From Paenibacillus mendelii (lineage in GTDB: Bacteria; Bacillota; Bacilli; Paenibacillales; Paenibacillaceae): a DNA stretch of 64,000 nucleotides. Where the stretch lies: positions 992,001 to 1,056,000 of the forward strand of contig NZ_JANHOF010000001.1 in assembly GCF_024498075.1 (NCBI RefSeq), given 5' to 3'. How positions within the stretch are numbered: the stretch's first letter is position 1; every line of letters begins with the position of its first letter. Below the pieces are notes generated by a model. The model worked only from the letters and a program-made list of their open reading frames with translations, did no database searches and had not been told where the DNA came from. Shown here one piece after another: positions 1 through 8,231 of this stretch. Position numbers and translations under genes: made by a program.

Positions 1-1414
1 CCATCGTACGAACCAAGCGCGCTTCCGTAAATCGGGGAGGCGGCTGCGTGAAATGCTGCTTCGGCTCGACGGACTCCGGTTTGGCGATATTCCCGACCGC
101 AAGAGGCGGCAAAAACTTCTCGTCCTCCGTCGTTCCGTCATCATTGCCTTCCACATAAATTTTCATGAAGCCATGAAATTTCACTTTAGAGCCGACTGCC
201 CGGAACGTAGCCGTTCCGACTGTCAGATCCACCGTCATCGTATCGAGAACAGCCGAGGACATTTGACTTGCCACAAACCGCTCCCATACAAGCTTATATA
301 GCCGGAATTGATCCCGACTCAAAAAGGATTTCATCGATTCCGGATCCCTCAGGACGGACGTTGGGCGAATCGCTTCATGCGCATCCTGCGCATTGCTGTT
401 CTTCTTCGCATATACGCGCGGCTGCTCGGGAACGAATGCCGCTCCGTATTTCTCCTCGATGTAACCTTTAGCCTCATCCTGCGCGACTTGAGAAATCCGT
501 GTGGAATCCGTACGCATATAGGTAATGAGACCGACCGTTCCTTCTTTACCGAGATCCACACCCTCATAGAGCTGCTGGGCCACGGACATCGTCTTGGAAG
601 CACGATAACCAAGCTTACGCGCAGCTTCCTGCTGCAAAGAGCTCGTAATGAACGGTGCGGCCGGATTGCGAAGGCGCTCTTTCTCCCTAACGTCGGCAAC
701 GGTGAAGGAGTCTGAGCCCATTCCCTTCAGCACTTCCTGTACGTCCTGCTCGGTGCCGAGGTCCCGCTTCTCGCCGTTCATCCCGTAAAACTTCGCTTCG
801 AACGATGCGTTTTCATGCTTCAGCTGCGCGGTGATGGTCCAGTATTCCTCCGGAATAAACGCATCGATCTCATTCTCGCGATCCATGATCAGCTTAACGG
901 CAACCGACTGAACGCGTCCTGCGGATAAGCCCTTCTTAACCTTCTTCCACAAGAGGGGACTTATCTTATACCCGACGAGCCGGTCCAGAATTCGCCGCGC
1001 TTGCTGGGCGTTGACCAGATCCGCATTGATCGGGCGCGGAGATTTGAACGCATCCTTCACGGCTTGCTTCGTTATTTCATTGAATACGACTCGGCAGGGC
1101 TCTGTTTCATCGATTTCCAAGTAATGAGCAAGATGCCACGCAATCGCTTCCCCTTCGCGATCCGGGTCAGCCGCGAGGTACACTTTTTTCACTTTCTTGC
1201 TCGCATCCTTCAATTCCTTCAGAACGCTGCCTTTACCTCGAATGGTTATATATTTAGGTTGAAAATTGTTTTCAACCTCGACGCCAATTTGACTTTTCGG
1301 TAAATCGCGAATATGACCCATCGATGCCTTGACAATAAACTTGCTGCCTAGGTATTTCCCGATCGTCTTCGCCTTTGCCGGTGATTCTACGATGACTAAT
1401 GAATCCGCCGCCAT
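1..1414 (-). CDS. topA: DNA topoisomerase I, N-terminal 471 residues (runs off the window)
   Basis: Type IA topoisomerase that relaxes negatively supercoiled DNA by cutting one strand through a 5'-phosphotyrosine. The visible part has the N-terminal Toprim domain, with the acidic motif DPDREGEA at about residues 83-90 and a conserved Glu near residue 10. It then enters the topoisomerase core, where [10 protein letters not shown] carries the nucleophilic Tyr at about residue 299. The ATG at 1414 is preceded by a strong GAGAGGAGG ribosome binding site. The C-terminal part and any zinc fingers lie outside the window. It starts 28 bases after dprA, so the two genes probably form one operon, as in B. 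subtilis. Confidence 0.97.
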   Translation of the reverse strand, partial: MAADSLVIVESPAKAKTIGKYLGSKFIVKASMGHIRDLPKSQIGVEVENNFQPKYITIRGKGSVLKELKDASKKVKKVYLAADPDREGEAIAWHLAHYLEIDETEPCRVVFNEITKQAVKDAFKSPRPINADLVNAQQARRILDRLVGYKISPLLWKKVKKGLSAGRVQSVAVKLIMDRENEIDAFIPEEYWTITAQLKHENASFEAKFYGMNGEKRDLGTEQDVQEVLKGMGSDSFTVADVREKERLRNPAAPFITSSLQQEAARKLGYRASKTMSVAQQLYEGVDLGKEGTVGLITYMRTDSTRISQVAQDEAKGYIEEKYGAAFVPEQPRVYAKKNSNAQDAHEAIRPTSVLRDPESMKSFLSRDQFRLYKLVWERFVASQMSSAVLDTMTVDLTVGTATFRAVGSKVKFHGFMKIYVEGNDDGTTEDEKFLPPLAVGNIAKPESVEPKQHFTQPPPRFTEARLVRTM

Positions 1415-1442
1415 ATATGCGTCCTCCTCTCTGTTGCTATGC

Positions 1443-2567
1443 TTACGTTACGCTGTATATAGAACCCGGGTGCTGTTCAATCTTCCGTTTTATAGTTAAA
1501 TTTATCAGAACGGAATGCAAAAGTCCAAACGGAAGCGACGAGAGCTCGTGAAGTTCGTCGGTCGACCGCGGTTGATCCAGCAGCAGCCGGTACAAAAGCT
1601 CCTCATCCTGGGTAAGCGGATCCTCAGTTGACGGCTTCTTTTCTTGCTTGTTCTCCAGCAAGCTGGACAGCCACATAAATTCTTCCATAATATGCTCCAC
1701 ATCGGATATAAGCTTCGCACCGCTCTCCCGAATAAGTTTATTCGTTCCTGCGCTCTTCGGGGAGGACACCGGGCCGGGAACGGCGAATACCTCGCGGTTC
1801 ATCTCCAGCGCCTGATCCGCCGTTATTAACGAACCGCTGCGCTCCGCCGCCTCCACTACAACCGTACCAATCGAGAGCCCCGCAATAATCCGGTTTCGCA
1901 GGGGAAACAGTCCGGGATGGAACGCGGTGCCAAGCGGCACTTCCGAGAGAATCAAGCCCTGCTCGGAAAGCGTTCTGTACAACCCGCGGTTCTCAGGGGG
2001 GTAGACGACGTTAATCGGCGTACCCAAGACTGCTACAGTCCCTCCCTCGCCGCGCAGCGCGCCTTCGTGAGCAACGCTGTCAATCCCTCTCGCTAATCCG
2101 CTCACAACAGTGATACATCGCTTAGAGAGCCCTTCTGACAAGTCTGAAGTGATCTTCCGGCCATAGGCAGTAGGTCCTCTTGTACCTACGATGGCCATAC
2201 AGATACCAGAGAGCAGCTCTATGCGTCCGATCGCATAAAGCACCCAAGGCGGCTGAGGTATATAGCGAAGCATCTCCGGGTACGTGGAATCATACCGGGT
2301 AATAACCGTTATTCCAAGCTTATTCATCTTCTCATCGCGTTTCCCGATATCCATGAATCGCAGAGACTGCGCAGCAGCTGCCGCCTGTTCCGGCCGAAAG
2401 CCGACCAAGCGCCATTCGTTAGGCTCGTAGCGAAGATAAGAAGACCAATCGCCATAATCAACCGCTTTGTTAATGGCATGCCAACCGATTCCGGCTGTCT
2501 CATGCAGGGTAATCAATATTTCGCGAATCAAGCTTTCTTGGATGTGTTTCTTCATTATATTAGACAC
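1443..2567 (-). CDS. dprA: DNA-processing protein DprA (Smf)
   Basis: Binds incoming single-stranded DNA during transformation and loads RecA on it. The N-terminal region (about residues 5-75) is helical and SAM-like. The Rossmann-type core shows [11 protein letters not shown] near residue 130, [12 protein letters not shown], and [12 protein letters not shown], the family signature. The last 70 residues look like a winged helix. The 374-residue length is typical. The first codon is GTG; an ATG five codons in (MKKHIQ) is an alternative, and neither has ideal spacing from the nearby GAGGGG. Upstream of topA and downstream of sucD, as in B. subtilis. With comM nearby it hints at competence functions. 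Confidence 0.95.
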   Translation of the reverse strand: MSNIMKKHIQESLIREILITLHETAGIGWHAINKAVDYGDWSSYLRYEPNEWRLVGFRPEQAAAAAQSLRFMDIGKRDEKMNKLGITVITRYDSTYPEMLRYIPQPPWVLYAIGRIELLSGICMAIVGTRGPTAYGRKITSDLSEGLSKRCITVVSGLARGIDSVAHEGALRGEGGTVAVLGTPINVVYPPENRGLYRTLSEQGLILSEVPLGTAFHPGLFPLRNRIIAGLSIGTVVVEAAERSGSLITADQALEMNREVFAVPGPVSSPKSAGTNKLIRESGAKLISDVEHIMEEFMWLSSLLENKQEKKPSTEDPLTQDEELLYRLLLDQPRSTDELHELSSLPFGLLHSVLINLTIKRKIEQHPGSIYSVT

Positions 2568-2586
2568 GTCCCCTCGATGGGCGCAC

Positions 2587-2616
2587 CTGATATCCTTCTC
2601 CTATTGTGCTTGACAA
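2587..2616 (-). promoter_or_regulatory. candidate sigma-A promoter for dprA-topA
   Basis: On the minus strand TTGTCA (-35) is separated by 18 bases from TATCAG (-10), just after the sucD terminator and upstream of dprA. The -35 is good and the -10 only moderate. Confidence 0.35.
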
Positions 2617-2651
2617 GGATTCAGAATGCAAGCCGCACTCAAAATGTTGAT

Positions 2652-2700
2652 AAAAAAAAGCAACCTCTCGGCCCCAATAAGTTGGGAAACGAAAGGTTGC
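2652..2700 (-). terminator. intrinsic terminator of sucCD
   Basis: On the minus strand GCAACCT pairs with AGGTTGC across a structured loop and is followed by a run of eight T. It lies 41 bases after the sucD stop codon. Confidence 0.85.
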
Positions 2701-2741
2701 TTACCTTTAGTGAAGAGCTATTCAATTGAATCCGGCGAAGC

Positions 2742-3671
2742 TCAGTGCGTTTTGCACTTTTCGAGCAGGCCTTGCTTCTCAAGAACACGAACAAGTGTCG
2801 AGCCCATTTCGGAAGGCGTCGGCGCTACTTCAATGCCGCATGATTCCAGCGTCGCGATTTTCTCAGCAGCTGTTCCTTTACCGCCTGAGATAATAGCGCC
2901 CGCATGGCCCATACGCTTGCCCGGAGGCGCCGTTGCGCCGCCGATAAAGCCGACAACCGGCTTCTTCATGTTTGCTTTGACCCACTCCGCTGCTTCTTCC
3001 TCTGCGGAGCCGCCAATTTCGCCGATCATGATAACCGCGTAGGTATCCGGATCTTCATTGAACATATTCAAGATGTCGATGAACTCGGAGCCTTTAACAG
3101 GGTCGCCGCCGATACCGACAGCAGACGATTGTCCGATGCCGCGTGTAGACAGCTGATGAACGGCTTCATACGTCAGCGTACCGCTGCGGGAAACAACGCC
3201 CACATGGCCCTTCGTATGAATATAGCCCGGCATGATGCCGATTTTGCATTCGCCTGGCGTAATAACGCCTGGGCAGTTCGGACCGATCAGGCGAGTTTTA
3301 CGGCCTTCCAGATAACGGCTGACCTTCACCATATCCAGAACGGGAATGCCTTCCGTGATACAGATCGCGAGCTCAAGCTCGGCATCGACCGCTTCCATAA
3401 TCGCGTCTGCAGCGAATGCCGGCGGTACGTAGATGACAGAAGCCGTGGCGCCTGTTGCTTTTACCGCTTCAGCAACCGTATTGAAGACCGGCAGAGAAAC
3501 CGTTTCGCCATTCTCGAGCACGATATCCACGTTCGTACCGCCTTTGCCCGGCGACGTTCCTCCGACCATCTGAGTACCGTAATCCAAGGCTCCTTTGGCG
3601 TGGAACAGAGCTGTTTTACCCGTAATGCCTTGTGTGATGACTTTAGTATCTTTTCCTACCAAAATACTCAT
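2742..3671 (-). CDS. sucD: succinyl-CoA ligase (ADP-forming) alpha subunit
   Basis: Alpha subunit of the TCA-cycle enzyme that interconverts succinyl-CoA and succinate with substrate-level ATP formation. The N-terminal CoA-binding Rossmann domain begins [18 protein letters not shown]. The transiently phosphorylated histidine sits in [10 protein letters not shown] at about residue 256, and the ATP-citrate lyase/succinyl-CoA ligase domain is complete. At 309 residues it is slightly longer than the B. subtilis protein because of a short C-terminal tail. It follows sucC with a 69-base gap and ends before a clear terminator, so sucCD is one transcription unit. Confidence 0.97.
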   Translation of the reverse strand: MSILVGKDTKVITQGITGKTALFHAKGALDYGTQMVGGTSPGKGGTNVDIVLENGETVSLPVFNTVAEAVKATGATASVIYVPPAFAADAIMEAVDAELELAICITEGIPVLDMVKVSRYLEGRKTRLIGPNCPGVITPGECKIGIMPGYIHTKGHVGVVSRSGTLTYEAVHQLSTRGIGQSSAVGIGGDPVKGSEFIDILNMFNEDPDTYAVIMIGEIGGSAEEEAAEWVKANMKKPVVGFIGGATAPPGKRMGHAGAIISGGKGTAAEKIATLESCGIEVAPTPSEMGSTLVRVLEKQGLLEKCKTH

Positions 3672-3740
3672 CTCAGAAACTCACATCCCCTATATGAATT
3701 CGTGTGCCGCTAAGCGTATGTTCGTTGATATGTGAAGAAG

Positions 3741-4901
3741 TTACTTCACGAGCGCGACGATTTTTTGTGCACCGTCTGCCATGGAGTCAGCGGCCACGAT
3801 GTTCAATCCGGATTCGTTAAGCATCTTCTTGCCTAGCTCAACATTCGTGCCTTCCAGGCGCACGACGAGCGGACGGTCAAGGCCCAGCTCTTTCGCAGCT
3901 GCGATGACACCATCGGCAATAACGTCACAACGCATAATGCCGCCGAAAATATTGACGAAAATCCCTTTAACCTTCTCATCGGAGAGAATGATTTTGAAGG
4001 CTTCCGTAACCTTCTCTTTCGTAGCACCGCCCCCTACGTCGAGGAAGTTAGCCGGGTCGCCGCCATAATATTTGATAATATCCATCGTCGCCATCGCCAG
4101 ACCGGCTCCGTTAACCATACAGCCAATATTACCGTCAAGGGCGATGTAGCTCAGGTCGAACTTCGACGCTTGGATTTCTTTATCGTCTTCTTCATCGAGG
4201 TCGCGCAGCGCTACGATGTCTTTATGACGATAGAGCGCATTGGAATCGAAGTTCAGCTTGGCGTCAAGCGCCATAACTTGTCCATCGCCGGTTACGACGA
4301 GCGGATTGATTTCGGCAATAGAGCAATCCTTCTCCACGAAAGCCGTATACAGGGAAACCATGAAGCTTGCCGCTTTGTTTACCAGCTCATTCGGGATTTT
4401 GATTGCAAATGCCAATTTTCTAGCTTGAAACGGAAGAAGACCTACTACCGGATCAATAACTTCTTTGAAGATTTTTTCCGGCGAATGCTCGGCAACCTCT
4501 TCAATTTCCGTTCCGCCCTCTTCCGAAGCCATCATAACAACACGGCCTGTTACACGGTCAACGACGATACCGATGTAGTACTCTTTCTTAATGTCGCAGC
4601 CTTGCTCGATCAGCAGGCGCTTCACTTCTTTGCCTTCCGGACCCGTTTGGTGGGTGACGAGTGTCTTACCGAGAATTTCTTCGGCGTATGTACGCACCTC
4701 GTCCAAATTTTTAGCGATTTTCACGCCGCCCGCTTTACCGCGGCCGCCTGCATGAATTTGCGCTTTAACGACGACAACCTTCGTGCCCAGTGTTTGAGCC
4801 GCTTCTACTGCTTCGTCAACAGTAAAGGCTACTTTCCCTTCGGGAACAATAACACCATACTGCTTGAGCACTTCTTTGCCTTGATACTCATGGATATTCA
4901 T
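3741..4901 (-). CDS. sucC: succinyl-CoA ligase (ADP-forming) beta subunit
   Basis: Beta subunit of succinyl-CoA ligase, carrying the nucleotide-binding ATP-grasp domain and the C-terminal ligase domain. It begins [17 protein letters not shown], the standard start of the family. [16 protein letters not shown] near residue 46 belongs to the ATP-grasp fold, and [15 protein letters not shown] to the C-terminal domain. Length (386 residues) is typical. ATG start at 4901 with an AGGAGG-type site just upstream. It is the promoter-proximal gene of sucCD. Confidence 0.97.
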   Translation of the reverse strand: MNIHEYQGKEVLKQYGVIVPEGKVAFTVDEAVEAAQTLGTKVVVVKAQIHAGGRGKAGGVKIAKNLDEVRTYAEEILGKTLVTHQTGPEGKEVKRLLIEQGCDIKKEYYIGIVVDRVTGRVVMMASEEGGTEIEEVAEHSPEKIFKEVIDPVVGLLPFQARKLAFAIKIPNELVNKAASFMVSLYTAFVEKDCSIAEINPLVVTGDGQVMALDAKLNFDSNALYRHKDIVALRDLDEEDDKEIQASKFDLSYIALDGNIGCMVNGAGLAMATMDIIKYYGGDPANFLDVGGGATKEKVTEAFKIILSDEKVKGIFVNIFGGIMRCDVIADGVIAAAKELGLDRPLVVRLEGTNVELGKKMLNESGLNIVAADSMADGAQKIVALVK

Positions 4902-4959
4902 GAACGAAAATCCTCCTATCCGCAGTCAAATCCTACGTGTGTGAACACAAACCGTAACC

Positions 4960-5035
4960 ATTGTAACATACTTGTGCTACTTTTCCGCAGAAATACTTCT
5001 TCCTTTTTGATATGGGTTTCATCTCAATTTGAGAT
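4960..5035 (-). promoter_or_regulatory. sucC upstream region: -10 element and 15-bp palindrome
   Basis: The stretch 4902-5280 has no gene and separates divergent sucC and comM. On the minus strand a TACAAT -10-like hexamer occurs at 4960-4965, with no convincing -35. A 7+1+7 palindrome, ATCTCAATTTGAGAT, lies at 5021-5035, about 60 bases upstream of that -10. It looks like an operator but matches no regulator I can name with confidence. Confidence 0.35.
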
Positions 5036-5180
5036 TGAATTTTGCTAATCCATCTCTTTACAGTGAACTATCAACCTATTGTTATCGAAAGGGCTTCAAG
5101 CCAACATGTAGTATATCCAAACATTAGAAATTTATTGCTTCTTGGCATCGGCGCGTGATTGAATCGTCCCTAAGCAAGCA

Positions 5181-5210
5181 TTGACAGACTCTCCAAGGCC
5201 GTACTATGAT
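5181..5210 (+). promoter_or_regulatory. sigma-A promoter of comM
   Basis: Perfect TTGACA at 5181-5186, an 18-base spacer and TATGAT at 5205-5210. It reads towards comM and would start transcription near 5217, giving a leader of about 65 bases. Confidence 0.6.
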
Positions 5211-5245
5211 GACATTAATTAGTAATAAACGGATCTGTGAGGAAG

Positions 5246-5279
5246 CACCTTCATCCGAATGACGATGGAGGTGTTTTTT
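5246..5279 (+). promoter_or_regulatory. terminator-like hairpin overlapping the comM ribosome binding site
   Basis: CACCTTCATC (5246-5255) pairs with GATGGAGGTG (5264-5273), with one G-U pair and an 8-base loop, and six T follow immediately. The 3' arm contains the only good Shine-Dalgarno sequence (GGAGGTG) for comM. The hairpin could act as an intrinsic terminator, a translation block, or both. Confidence 0.5.
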
Positions 5280-5280
5280 G

Positions 5281-6840
5281 TTGTATACGCGTCTTTGCAG
5301 CGGTAGTGTCTATGGCGTCGAAGGAAGATTGATTGCAGTGGAAGCCGATATCGCCAGTGGGCTGCCCCAGGTGAATGTGGTTGGGTTACCTGATCCGGCG
5401 GTGAGGGAGTCTGTCGAACGGGTCCGCGCTGCAGTTAAAAATTGCGGATTCGCGTTTCCACTGGAACGAATTACGATCAATCTGGCTCCTGCGGATTTGC
5501 GCAAGGAAGGAACGGCCTTCGATCTTGCGATTGCATCGGCCATTCTTGCGGCCAGCGGGCAGCTCAAGCCGGATCCGTTTCAAGATACGCTCGTGCTCGG
5601 CGAGCTAGCTCTGAATGGGGAAATTCGGTCGATACCAGGCGTACTGGCTATGGTGGAGCAGGCCAAGCTGACGGGAATGAAGCGCGTGCTGCTGCCGCAA
5701 GGCAATGCCGTGGAGGCTTCCTTCATCGATAACATGGAGCTGTACGCCGTATCGCATCTTCGTCAGCTAGCTGATTGCAATCAATCGGATTCGGGATGGG
5801 ATTCCTTGCGGTATTGCCCAGGATCAGACCCGCTTCTCGCGGAAGGAAGCGACAGCTCCTTCCCTCATGGTGATTACGGCGACGTGCTCGGACAGCATCA
5901 TGCCAAGCGGGCGCTGCTCATTGCAGCCGCCGGTAATCATAATGTGCTGCTTTCCGGTCCTCCCGGCACAGGAAAAACCATGCTTGCCCGCCGTCTTCCG
6001 GGCATCATGCCTCTCCTCGACGAGGAGGAAGCGCTCCAGGTTACGAAAATATACAGCTCCGCCGGCAAGCTCCCCTACGGCGTCGCATCGCTCATGAAGG
6101 AACGTCCTTTCCGGACACCCCATCACACGATATCGCCCGCAGGACTTATCGGCGGCGGCTCTATACCGCGCCCCGGCGAAGTCACGTTAGCGCATCGGGG
6201 GGTGCTGTTTCTCGACGAGTTCCCCGAATTTTCTCGTGCGGCTCTTGAAGTGCTCCGACAGCCCCTGGAGGATCGTGAAGTAACGATCGCCCGCTCCCGG
6301 GCCGTTTTTCGCTTCCCCGCTCATTTTGTACTCGCCGCATCCATGAATCCCTGCATGTGCGGTTATTTGGGTCATGATACGCCTGATCAACGCTGCCAAT
6401 GCAGCTCATCTCAAATTGCACGATACCGTGCCAAAATATCGGGCCCTCTGCTGGACCGGATCGACATGCACATCGAGGTTCCCCGCCCCGGCTCCATCGC
6501 CGGTCTCAAGCCTGGCTTGAACTCTGCGGAGATGCGCACGATCGTCAAGGCCGCCCATCAGCGGCAGCGGGCTCGTCATCATGATAACGGCGGCAGCCCT
6601 ATCGCCGATTTGGCAGGCGCATCCCTAAGGCGGGCAGTCTCGCTGACGTCCGAAGCGGAGTTACTGCTGCGGACGGCGTTCGATTCCCTTGGGGTCAGCT
6701 TGCGCGCCCATGACCGGATTCTTAAGCTGGCGCGGACGATAGCCGACATTGAACAGGTTGACCCGGTCGAAGCGCATCACATCGCCGAGGCGATCGGGTA
6801 CCGTAGTCTGGACCGGCAGCTTCATACGATTAACGGTTAA
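5281..6840 (+). CDS. comM: YifB/ComM family Mg-chelatase-like AAA+ ATPase
   Basis: AAA+ ATPase of the ComM family. In transformable bacteria ComM is a helicase that promotes branch migration during integration of transforming DNA; in Bacillota the role is less tested. The N-terminal about 170 residues form the ChlI-associated domain. Walker A GPPGTGKT is near residue 227, and Walker B FLDE near residue 311. A Cys-rich patch (PCMCGY, then CQCS) follows near residue 355, and the C-terminal Mg_chelatase_C region completes it. Both possible starts are TTG (5278 and 5281); 5281 has better spacing (7 bases) from GGAGGTG. It is the only plus-strand gene in a minus-strand block and has its own promoter and leader hairpin. 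Confidence 0.93.
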   Translation: MYTRLCSGSVYGVEGRLIAVEADIASGLPQVNVVGLPDPAVRESVERVRAAVKNCGFAFPLERITINLAPADLRKEGTAFDLAIASAILAASGQLKPDPFQDTLVLGELALNGEIRSIPGVLAMVEQAKLTGMKRVLLPQGNAVEASFIDNMELYAVSHLRQLADCNQSDSGWDSLRYCPGSDPLLAEGSDSSFPHGDYGDVLGQHHAKRALLIAAAGNHNVLLSGPPGTGKTMLARRLPGIMPLLDEEEALQVTKIYSSAGKLPYGVASLMKERPFRTPHHTISPAGLIGGGSIPRPGEVTLAHRGVLFLDEFPEFSRAALEVLRQPLEDREVTIARSRAVFRFPAHFVLAASMNPCMCGYLGHDTPDQRCQCSSSQIARYRAKISGPLLDRIDMHIEVPRPGSIAGLKPGLNSAEMRTIVKAAHQRQRARHHDNGGSPIADLAGASLRRAVSLTSEAELLLRTAFDSLGVSLRAHDRILKLARTIADIEQVDPVEAHHIAEAIGYRSLDRQLHTING

Positions 6841-6913
6841 GCAATATTTCGAGCCATTCGACATTAAGGCTGTTCAGAATCTATTACGGGACCTAACGTA
6901 TTTAATCTGATAA

Positions 6914-6953
6914 AGAACCTTCTTTTCCACACGATTGTGGGTTGGAAGGTTCT
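6914..6953. terminator. inverted repeat after comM, possible shared terminator
   Basis: AGAACCTTC (6914-6922) is complementary to GAAGGTTCT (6945-6953). It lies between the convergent ends of comM (6840) and the CWC gene (7032). There is no strong T tract on either strand, so its termination activity is uncertain. Confidence 0.35.
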
Positions 6954-7031
6954 CATGAAATTTCCATACGCTTGGTTTTCTCGCTCGGGTCTGCATTCCT
7001 GGACAGCTCTTGTTATTACCGTTTCCATTGG

Positions 7032-7226
7032 TCAGTTTTCTTCAGACGCTATGACACACGTTCTGCAAATACAAACCTTGCCTCGCATCTCTTCTGGAAT
7101 TCGTTTAATGAGTTCTGCCGGGATCTTTGTGTGAAAACACCAGCAATCGCCTGTCTTGCCGCTGCATGCATTCTTCAAACCGCACAAGGGGCAATGCTGT
7201 TCGTCAATGTAAATGGTCTTTGTCAT
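7032..7226 (-). CDS. cysteine-rich CWC family protein
   Basis: Small protein of 64 residues with the pattern of the cysteine-rich CWC family (function unknown, probably metal-binding): CPLCG near the start, then CWCF, IPAELIKRIPEE, and CICRTC near the end. The chosen ATG at 7226 overlaps the stop codon of the upstream 58-residue ORF (TGATG), suggesting translational coupling. An ATG four codons earlier directly abuts GGGAGG and has no spacer, so it is less likely. No neighbour suggests a pathway. Confidence 0.7.
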   Translation of the reverse strand: MTKTIYIDEQHCPLCGLKNACSGKTGDCWCFHTKIPAELIKRIPEEMRGKVCICRTCVIASEEN

Positions 7227-7402
7227 CAACCTATACATCCTCCCAACCTTCGAAGATGCCCGCCGCTGCCAAAGTGATTATTACCGAAGGCGTCGTCACT
7301 TCGATTGATACTAAACATCTTGGAACTAATTTCATAAACTGTTGTCACGCCATCAGCGATCTTATCTCCATCGTTTAGCAGCATTTGGATCACCATGTAC
7401 AT
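7226..7402 (-). CDS. hypothetical small protein (58 residues) coupled to the CWC gene
   Basis: I do not recognise this protein. It begins MYMVIQMLLNDGDK after an unusually purine-rich GGAGGGGAGGGGAG ribosome binding site 5 bases upstream, and ends in a glycine-rich segment. Its stop codon overlaps the start codon of the CWC gene by one base. No membrane segment or signal peptide is evident. The strong ribosome binding site and the stop-start overlap are the main reasons to call it; it may serve mainly as a leader ORF for the CWC gene. Confidence 0.4.
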   Translation of the reverse strand: MYMVIQMLLNDGDKIADGVTTVYEISSKMFSINRSDDAFGNNHFGSGGHLRRLGGCIG

Positions 7403-7471
7403 CGAAGCTCCCCTCCCCTCCATTGCGGTCTCGAGCCTGGCATGAACTCTACTTATTGTCAGCACCGAGGT

Positions 7472-7510
7472 AAAAAAGCCGATCACTCGATAAATGAACG
7501 AGGATCGGCT
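7472..7510 (-). terminator. intrinsic terminator after yraN
   Basis: On the minus strand AGCCGATC pairs with GATCGGCT over an 18-base loop, followed by six T. It lies 15 bases after the yraN stop codon and ends the ylqG-ylqH-yraN unit. Confidence 0.8.
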
Positions 7511-7524
7511 TTACAAGCCATTCG

Positions 7525-7917
7525 CTAAAAAGCACCTTGAATATGGTGATAGTCTACGATTTCACTAGACATGCGCTCGATCGTGATTGCAATGACGTCG
7601 AATCGGACGGATGCTCCCCGATACTTGAACGCTTGCAAATAAACCTCTGCCGTCGCACGGACCTGCCGCTGTTTTCGCGGGTCGACCGACTCAAGAGCCG
7701 TCCCGAAGCGCCCCCCTGAAGTTCGGGTACGCACTTCAATGAATACAAGGATTCCTTGCCCTTCCGCAATAATATCGAGCTCTCCCGACCGGCAGCGCCA
7801 ATTGCGCTGCAGAATAACGTAGCCTTCATCTTCCAGCTTCTGGGCGGCGTACGCCTCGCCCAACAAACCCGTGGCACGCCGGAGATCCGACTTGCCGGAT
7901 GACGATGATGGATTCAC
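7525..7917 (-). CDS. yraN: YraN family (UPF0102) putative nuclease-fold protein
   Basis: Family UPF0102, predicted to have a restriction-endonuclease-like fold; function not established. The core motif is GELDIIA followed by VFIEVRTR, matching the D-E-x-K/R arrangement, around residues 45-65. Length (130 residues) is slightly above the family norm because of a Ser-rich N-terminus. The start is GTG at 7917, overlapping the ylqH stop codon (GTGA), so translation is coupled. In many genomes yraN lies next to rnhB, as it nearly does here. Confidence 0.9.
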   Translation of the reverse strand: MNPSSSSGKSDLRRATGLLGEAYAAQKLEDEGYVILQRNWRCRSGELDIIAEGQGILVFIEVRTRTSGGRFGTALESVDPRKQRQVRATAEVYLQAFKYRGASVRFDVIAITIERMSSEIVDYHHIQGAF

Positions 7918-8231
7918 GATTCTATGCCACCCGCCTTCTTGTCCGAACGGTAGACGAAGCTTAGTATTTCTGCGACAAGCAAGTACAGCTCCTGTGGTAT
8001 TTCCTGGTCAACATCCAGCTTGGATAGTACTTCGACCAGCGAGCTGTCCTGTTGAATAGGGACACCGTTCTCTGCCGCTTTCTCCAGAATCGCTTCAGCC
8101 AATCTGCCGCGGCCTTTGGCAACGACGACGGGAGCGCTTTGCTCGCCAGGCTCATATTTTAGAGCAACGGCCTTTTTCTGCGGATAACCAGCCTTTGCTG
8201 CGTTTTCTTGGCTGCCATGCTGATCATTCAT
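7914..8231 (-). CDS. ylqH: FlhB C-terminal-domain-like protein (YlqH-like)
   Basis: A free-standing version of the cytoplasmic C-terminal domain of FlhB/YscU type III export proteins, without the membrane part. KYEPGEQSAPVVVAKGRGR and later GVPIQQDSSLVEVLSKLDV correspond to the FlhB_C fold after the autocleavage point. The NPTH cleavage motif is not present. Of 105 residues, the first 20 are probably disordered. It overlaps both ylqG (upstream) and yraN (downstream) by four bases. B. subtilis carries the homologous ylqG-ylqH between rnhB and sucC. Function unknown. Confidence 0.88.
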   Translation of the reverse strand: MNDQHGSQENAAKAGYPQKKAVALKYEPGEQSAPVVVAKGRGRLAEAILEKAAENGVPIQQDSSLVEVLSKLDVDQEIPQELYLLVAEILSFVYRSDKKAGGIES

